Source: Proteles cristata cristata (lineage: Eukaryota > Chordata > Mammalia > Carnivora > Hyaenidae). From it: a stretch of DNA of 64,000 bases. This document shows positions 29,401-38,400 of the stretch, in pieces (position 1 is the first letter of the stretch; every line of letters begins with the position of its first letter). The translations under genes were made by a program, and so were the position numbers. The stretch lies in assembly GCA_017311185.1 (NCBI GenBank), contig JAESUZ010000753.1, positions 1,736,001 through 1,800,000 on the forward strand. The letters run 5' to 3'. The notes under the pieces are model-generated. The model searched no databases and had not been told where the DNA came from. It saw nothing but the letters and a program-made list of their open reading frames with translations.

Positions 29401-32400
29401 ATGAAAAACAACACCAAGAAAGTTTTAGGCCAAGAGAAGATTAACAGCATCATTCACTAGCTACTTAAAAAAATATGCTACTTTTCTAGTCATTTTGAAA
29501 ACAGCCAGAGAGTAACATTACCAGGAGCTATCTGTATTTTGCATCCAGATTCTTGTTGTATGCGTGAGATCTGTTCACCTCCTCTGCCAATTACTAGTAA
29601 GAAAAAAAAATTAGTTGCTAAAAGACTGTAGAGTATAGTTTGTTTTCAAAGCTTTAAAAATTAGGTTACTTACTAAATCCAACCATTCCATCTGGAACTT
29701 TGTATTCCTCTGTCATTACAGACCTGCTAACAAATAACAAAAACTAACATTTTCATTCAAGAACATTTGTTTACACATAAAAGGTAACCCACGAATAAAA
29801 ACTGAAGTTTAAAGTCTTAAACTAGGTTTTCAGGCACATATCCATAGTCAAAATACAGACGGAGTAGTTCAAGTCAGAATCCACACATCAAGTCAAAAGG
29901 TATGGTAGGTGAACAGTCTAAATGCATGAACTGCAAAGGAGTTATGGTGGAGTTCAGAGAATGTTATCTTAATCATTTTTAATCCACTTTAGTTCTTCTA
30001 AAATGTGGCTAATTCCACCCATCATTCCAAGTTAAGAATGTATGTCACTCAAAAGAAAAAATTATCCTCTGTATCACCTTCTTCAGTGGAGGGAAATGAG
30101 TTCTTATATGCAAAAAAAAACATGCGGACAAATATTCACTATACACTAACTTGGATGTGTATTCACAGACAGTTCAACTAAAAATTGCAAATAATTCTTT
30201 GAAAGGCATTTCACTATACCTTTGCTGCTGATGCATCGGTGGTAACTGTGTTCCAAAAGCTACCAAAAAATCAAATAAAAATAAAATGTAAACTAAGTTT
30301 CACACATATTTAACAATATAATCATATCCAGCAATTCTAAAATCTTTCCTCGACAACATCTTCAAGAGAGTAAAATTTTATGCAGAAGACTTAAATTAAC
30401 ATTAATAGACAAGAAAGTCAGTGTAATGGCAGAGATCATCAGCAATGACATCAAAACAAAAAAACACCTGTCTTTTCTTAAGGGGTGCAAGCTTAAGTTA
30501 AAAAATGGAGCTATAAAATAAGTTGAATACAAAATACTTTAGCAACCAAATCCTATTAATATATACCTAGTCATAATTGAAGTGGTAGATTATAAAGACA
30601 GGAAATACATATTTACAAAGATATTCATGGCCTTCAACTAACTCCAAAGATACCCAACAAAAGACAGGTACAAAACCATAGAGCTACTTTAGGGGTGCCT
30701 GGGTGGCTCAGTCGGTTAAGCGTCCGACTTTCGCTTGGGTCATGATCTTGCAGTTCGTGGGTTCGAGCCCCGCGTCGGGCTCTGTGCTGACTGCCAGCTC
30801 AGAGCCTGGATCCTGTTTCACAGTCTGTGTCTCCCTCTCTCTCTGACCCTCCCCCACTCACGCTGTCACTCTCTCCTAGAAATAAATAAAACATAAAAAA
30901 AAAAAAATCCAGCTACTTTAGCTTTTGACCCAATTTAAAATACTTACAGTCATTTTGAGGAGCAACTTTCTTAGCATCTGGCTGATCTGCAAAATTAAGA
31001 GCTTTTTAACTTTTTGCCAATAAGGACAAATATAAGACTTAGCTAACCCATGCCCAAGTAAGATTATCAATGTAAAACACTTAATGAAACAGCTGAGGAT
31101 AATTGTTTATCATTTGAACCAAAAGTGCCAAAACTTATCCCAGACTTTTAATAATCAAAAGAAACATTACATTTCTTTAATTCTTTTCATGTTTAAAAGA
31201 TGCACAGACATTTAAAAAAATTCTTTTTGATTGTATCAAATCACTGACCTTAATGTATGTTAAGCACTTTAGAATGATACAAGACAAAGTACTTAGGTCC
31301 ATTACTAGCAAAATATCACATGCTAAAGGCTAATGATGCTTCCCACTGTAGGAACTGAAGACTGGAAGAAAAACAGAACCTATCAGAATGTGAAAATTTG
31401 ACATATCAAAGTTGAGTGTATCTGACAGTGACCACAAGGCTATGCAAAATAAATAAATAAAAAAATCACATTACAAGGCAATCTCAATCTAAACTATTCT
31501 ACTGCTCCTAACCAAACATTTCACGGCATAAACTTCAGCAGAAAAACTCAAAGCAACTACATGACTACCTTCATCTACATCCTTTACACAGATGAATACA
31601 ATGCATACCTTAGAATAGACAACCTACATCTGAAAGTACTACATTTTCCTCCCCCCTTCAAACTTAAATGTTTAAACATGAAAATGTTGTGCAGCAAAAA
31701 TTCAGACACATAATCCAAGAAATATTTGTGTCCATTTAAGAATCCACTGGTTTATTTCACGTTTACATACTAAACACAGGTAATAAATAAAAATTCCTGC
31801 CTTTAAAAGGAGAGGGCATTCCCTCCCAGTGTGTTGTACTGCTCGGACTTGTCCAAGAGCCATCTACACATAAAATAAAAAGAATACATTACATACAACA
31901 TCTGAAGCATCATTAGCTCATTTTTTTTTTTTTGTATATTAAAACCTCACTATAAATGTGAAAGACACTTAAATAAAAGGAAACCAAGTACACCTGGTCA
32001 AAAGCTACAAATACATTCTATAGGCTCATTCAGAAACCTCCTTAAAAAAAAAGTTATATAAATAAAATGGCAAAAAGAAAATGCATCAAAATTCATATAT
32101 CAAATCTAAAACAAAAAATACTTGCAGACTTCTAAGTTCAGAAGCTTCAACAATTATGTATTTTATTAAAAAAAAAAAACAAAGCACTGTAAATCTACTG
32201 TTTTAAGCCACATTTTGAGTTAAACCTGAAACACAAAACAAGGTACTAAAAAAAAGTAACATAAAAAAAAAATAACCTGCAACACACTAGAGTAGCAAGC
32301 TATAGCAACATCAACCTTTAAAGTGAAATCTGAAATAGCAAAATAATGAAAACATAGCATATAAAGATTAATTCACATATGAAGGGAAAAAAACCCAGTG

Positions 32401-35400
32401 AAATGTCTTCTAAACACTTTTCAGTATGTTAACAAGTTGTCTGTGCAAACTGTCAATCTGGCACAATCCTAAAAAAGAGAAAATGTTGTTTTCTACTAAG
32501 ACAAAACTTGCTGATGAACTCAAAATTTTACCTACCTTGTCTAAGGTCTTTTCCTCCCTTTCCTTCTGAAGCCAATATAAACCTTACAGTTTTAGGAACC
32601 TTATTATAAAAGTAATCTTTCAATAAAAGAACATTTGAAAAATATTGACAATTAACTTCAACTAAACTTGTACGTAAAACAATTAAAATACTTATGACTA
32701 TAACTTACCTCCATCTTCCAAAGGTCTTTTTTGTCCCCCATAACCATAGTCATTTGAATTCAGTGATGTACCAGCATCACCTCCAATTTTTGCTGCAATC
32801 TTAAAAAAACAAAAGCACACCATCAAGAATAGTTTCACATATACTTCTCAGTGCTAAATTTGCTCATAAATTTCCTAATACATATATACGCTAAATATCT
32901 AATACATAAGTAAATTAATTGGAAAGAGAAAATTACAGATCAATTTATTACTACATTTAATAACCTCAAAGAGTTAACAAATAATCATAGTCTGGAATTA
33001 AGCTTCGAATAAATCTCTGTAAGAAAAAAGAAATAATCAATCAGCAATCTTCAGAATCAAATTAACAAATAAACAGGCTTGAGGAAACTCTGGGTCCTAA
33101 TTCTTCTCCATGGCTCTCCCATGACTCTTCAAAAAATGTGTTGTGGACACAAAGAATGTGAACACCTTAAGGGACTTTAAGGCTGTGTTGTCCAATAAGT
33201 TAAAAGCTAGCCACATATGGTTACTGAGCACTTAAAAAGCGGCTAGTCCAAACTGAAATTTATGTTAAATACATAGTGGATACTGAAAACTTGAAACAAA
33301 CATAAAGAACTGAAAGCACCTCAATTTAAAAAAAAAAAAATTGGACACATGTTAAAATAGTAGTATTTGGGTATGCTGCATTAAATAAAGTAGTGGCTTG
33401 CATTGTATTTCTATCAGATGGTCTTGTTCTATAGAAACATAGGGCGTGGTGGGAAGCCTGGAAAGCTGTACAAGTAAGAAAAGTTTCAGTTACAGAACCA
33501 TAAATCATTTCATTCTTAAAGAACAGGGCAAATAATTGCTTGTACTTAACTAAACAAACATATGAGACATACCAGCTTCAAGTAACAAGTAGGATACAAT
33601 CAGTGGATACTGACTCCATTTTTCCATGAGTGGAAAAATCAAACTAATTTTGTTGAGTGTCAGCAATAAGTCAAACTCCACACTATGTTTTATATTCATT
33701 TTGTCAATGAATCATCAAAACAACACTATGAGGTAAGGATACTTAGGGACCCATTTTACAGTTGAAAAAAATCTCGAGAACTTAACTCAGATTGCATAGT
33801 CAACGGTGGAGAGTCCCAATTTCTACACAGCTCCATGCTAATTACTATAAGGGGTAACCACCAAAGATGTGTGAGATTACATAGTCAATGGTGGAGATTC
33901 TTAAATTCTACACAGCTCTATGCTAATTACTATAAGGGATGACGACCGAAGATGGGTGACAGGCTCATGGAGTTCATTATATTATTCTGTTAATTTTGAG
34001 TATGTTCGAAATTTTCCATAATAAAAAAATTACACAGAAAAACCAAACTTCTGATGTCTATAAATCCCCCAGAGACTGATGAAGAATGAAAAACCAACTC
34101 CTTCAAGTTACATTACATTAGAAAACTATATTCAACGACTTGAATCTTAAAATTCCACTTACTTACCACTTAAGTCTAATACATGTATCAGTTCCCATAT
34201 GCTAACTGTACTTCCTAGGGTTTCTAGATTTTCCTTTTCCTCAGCTGTAAATGCAAACACCTTACTCAAAGCATATCAGGACTAAATATTAAAATTCTTA
34301 ATTTAAAAAAGGCTTTGGGGGGGAGCCTGGGTGGATCAGTCGACTGGGCGTCTGACTTCAGCTCTAACCTTCCCTCATCATCCTTTCACTTTCTCAAAAG
34401 CCTGTTCTGTGTCTCTGAGATTTAATTAAAAGCTTATTTCTTTTCTAAAAGGTTTCTTCATCACACATAAAAACAACTGCTTTTTCTATCTTTGAGTTTT
34501 AAAGTGTTTAATATCTGATTTGTTCCTTAGGAACTTAAATACACTGCGTGAGCACTAATGGGCACTTAACTATTTCAGACCAGAGAAGATTTTAACTACT
34601 GTTAAGTACTACTGATGATAGGAAAATGGTTTAAGCTGTGAGCACCTTCTGCGGCTGGCTTTTATAAATGCTGCAGGAGTTTGCAGAGTAGTACTCCTTT
34701 AACTCCAAAGAACTTCTGCATAGAAAATACTTATCTATATACTTCCCTATTATCCTCTGAATAGTTCTAAAACTATCCAAATAAAAATGAAAAGTTGGTA
34801 CTTCATTCACTCAAAAGAATGTTAAACCACCTCAAAAGTTCAGAAATACAAAGACATTAAAGAAGAGCTCTTAGTAAAAATACTACCAACCACTTTTAAT
34901 GACACAACATTGTCCCCTCCCTACAACACAGGAATATTTTTAAATAATCAAGTTTTGCTATCCTGTCACAAAATATAAAAACAAAACACTCAAACCATAC
35001 TCAAGTACCAGTTGTTGTCTTTATTTTATTTTTTTAATGTTTTATTTATTTCTAGGAGAGAGAGAGACAGCGTGAGCAGGGGAGGGTCAGAGAGAGAGGG
35101 AGTCACAGACTGAAACAGGCTCCAGGCTCCGAGCTGGCAGTCAGCACAGAGCCCGACGCGGGGCCCGAACCCACGTACCGCGAGATCATGACCCAAGCGA
35201 AAGTCGGACGCTTAACCGACTAAGCCACCCAGGCGCCCCACCAGTTGTTTTTAATGTTACTCTATTTTATTTCTGAGAGAGAGACAGAATGAGCAGGGGA
35301 GGGTCAGAGAGAGAGGGAGACAGAAAACCAAGCAGGCTACAGGCTGTCTGTGCAGAGCCTGAGGCAGGGCTCAAACTCCATCAAAACCAAGAGTCGAATG

Positions 35401-38400
35401 TTTAACCTACTGAGCCACTCAGGTGCACCCAAGTGCTAGTTTTCAGCTGAGATTAATGGTAAATGAAAAGTCAACAATTCTGTTTTATAGAATTCTCCTT
35501 GCATTCAAACAACATAATGCAGTCCAAATCACTTTACAATCATCAAGAAAGAGATTTCAAGAATAACTGAGTACTTAAAGACTAATAGCCGTTTTAAAGT
35601 GAAGGAATCAGGGCTGATAACCTTGCTTAACTTGTGATCTACCACTCATCTAGTCCCGGGTCTGATTTACGTCTATCTTCACATAACCTTAAGCGGGGGG
35701 GGGGATTGAGAAATACATTTTGACTTCCCAGTGTTTCAGAGACAGAACTGATTAGTGTGATCACCAACCTCACCCTCTGGAGTTACAGCTTAAAATACAC
35801 AAATATAAACCTCTAAAGTGTACAGGTTGGAAACCCTAAATTAGAGAAGCAAACTGGGGCTCCTGTGCTGACTTTAGCTGAGAGTATCTAAATATCTGCA
35901 AATTTCACATTAAAAAATAAGCCATCAGGATTCTCTGGAAAAATGAAATGGGCAACTTGGTCTAAACTACCAGATGGCAAAATGAGCTAGGTAGCAACCA
36001 GGGATCCTCTCCACTTATCCTGGATTAACAAGGAACTGTCCTGTTAAAAATCCCAACAACATCCCCACTAGTACACAGCTCTCTGAGGGCAAGAAGCTAT
36101 CCTTATTTCTCCTCTTCCTTCCAAGAACATGACACAATACGCCAGACAAAAAAAAGAAACCTAAGGCTAGATGGGTGTTTTGGAAATATAATCCATTATG
36201 CTTTTAATATAAATATGAAAAAAGTAGTTCAGATGTTAACCTAAACTTGTTCCTTCAGTCCAAGTACTCCTCCATGTATTCCATTTATATATATATATAT
36301 ATATAATCAGACAAGCAGCTACAATGGACATATAAAGCCATCTTCAAATGTAATCAGAAGGGGAAATTCAACTCAAAAGCTGAATTTGGAAATCTCAGGT
36401 TTAAGATCAGTTCTGTAAAGAAAAAAAATCAAATTATTACAAGATGACATCTGTAAAAAGTCCTATCATTACAGCAAGGACACTGAAGCAGCTGACCTAC
36501 TGGCATAAAGAGAGTACAAGTAATCTATAGTTTGAGGATAATTACGGTATTAAAAAAAGCAGTCGAACTTTGTCAGGAAATTACAGCTTAGCCAAATGAG
36601 GTCCAATTTTTAATTAAAGCATGCTACCCGAAGTCTTTCAGAAGTTGTATTCACCTGTACTCCCCTCATTTCCACCCTCTTTCCCCCAACCAACATTATC
36701 CTCCAGTGACTTCATTCATGGGTTCTTGTCATTCTAAAACTCCCATACCTTTGCACGTGCTGCTTTTTTCCTCCACTGATCAAACTCACACATTCTTTAA
36801 TGTCGTGCTTAAATTATCAGTCCTTTAATTTGGCAGTTAGGCACCCCACTCTTTGGTGTTGTGTACAGTGCCTGACTCATAGCAGGAACTCTAAATGTTT
36901 ACAGAACAAGTGGATAAATTAACGGTGCCCATTTTTGTCTACTCCTCTCAGAAAGCATTAACAGATACTACCATTCATTTGCATTTGGTTCCTTGACTGT
37001 ATCATCACTTCCTAGAAGGCAGAAATCCAATCCACACAGTAAAAAAAACCCTCTACTAAGTACAATGTATGGCTTTCTACTAATTGAAATTAATTCAATA
37101 TACTGGTTGAACAAAATAATTCAGGTGAGTCTTCTACCCCAACCTAATAAAACTCCGCTAACAGAGTGTCATTTAGAAAATGTTTCAATCGCTATTCTAA
37201 AAATGTTCAGAATAAAATTCAAGTAAAAACTGCAGAATTCGTATTAAAAGTAGCTTTTTGCTGGCGAATATTTCTGATTATAAATATAGGTAAATTTTTG
37301 TTTGTACTGTTTACATTATCAAAGTAAGACCTTATTGTTAATTACAGATTTTGACTGTATTTGCAGTTTGACTCAAATGATCCTTTAGCGGAACTGGAGA
37401 GTGAAAAAGGTTAACGAAGTGAACTCCTTAATGAAAACAAAACACACTACAAAATTAAGTTTCTAATTTGCGTTCGCTTAAACATTAATCTAAAAACGAC
37501 CAGCAACTAATAGGCATATGTCATAATGAGAATAAGATTTTGCTTACATACAAGTACATACCAACACCATGACGTTTTAAGTTACAATTATGTTTACCTA
37601 ATAAAAGTAAAGTTCAAATTAAGAAGTCTTTAAATTTCCTGCAGTAATTTTTTTTTAACAGCTTTCATTTGAGAAAGAACTGCCTTGAGGGCAAATGTAC
37701 GCACCTACGTAATACAAAGAGGTCTGGTCAGTTTACGACTCTGAACGGAGAGGCAGATTCAAACTGAAACTTCGGATATAATGGGCCTGAAGCCATTTTG
37801 AGAAATAAGGGGGAAGAACTGGTAGAACACACGGGCACGTAAATCCTACTCTGAGGAAGGATTCCAACCGGAGATACTAGTATTCTTTAAAGTCTCTTCC
37901 TTGTAGATGTGAAAGTGGATGATAACGAAGAATTAATTTCGAGAAAGCTCGAATGAGCTGGACGCTGTGAAAACTGCTTTACTGACATATCCTTTCCTTA
38001 CTATGGCTCCTGAGGACAAACCCTGGTCCTCTCTCAAACTCATTACCAGAATCTCCCATACTATTGTGTAAAACTACGCGCGCTTTATCCCATGGAGGAG
38101 GATGTTCATTCTGAGAAAAAAGAAATGCCAAGCTAACTCCTCGGATAAGGAAGCGCAACTGCCGCAGAAGCGAAAAGACCTAAAACCATCTAAGCCTAAC
38201 ACGCGTTAGGTTTCCAAACGGTTTAAACATTAAAAAACACAAAATCGAGTTCCAGCCTCTAAACTGTGTTACCAACGTGGGAACCGCGAGTCTCCTCACA
38301 TTTCAGAGCCCGGAAGGGCACTTTCCTCTTCCTCATGCGCGAAGAAGTAGCGGCCTACTCAGCCGGCGGCCAATTACGGTGAGCGTTCGGGATCCCGCCG

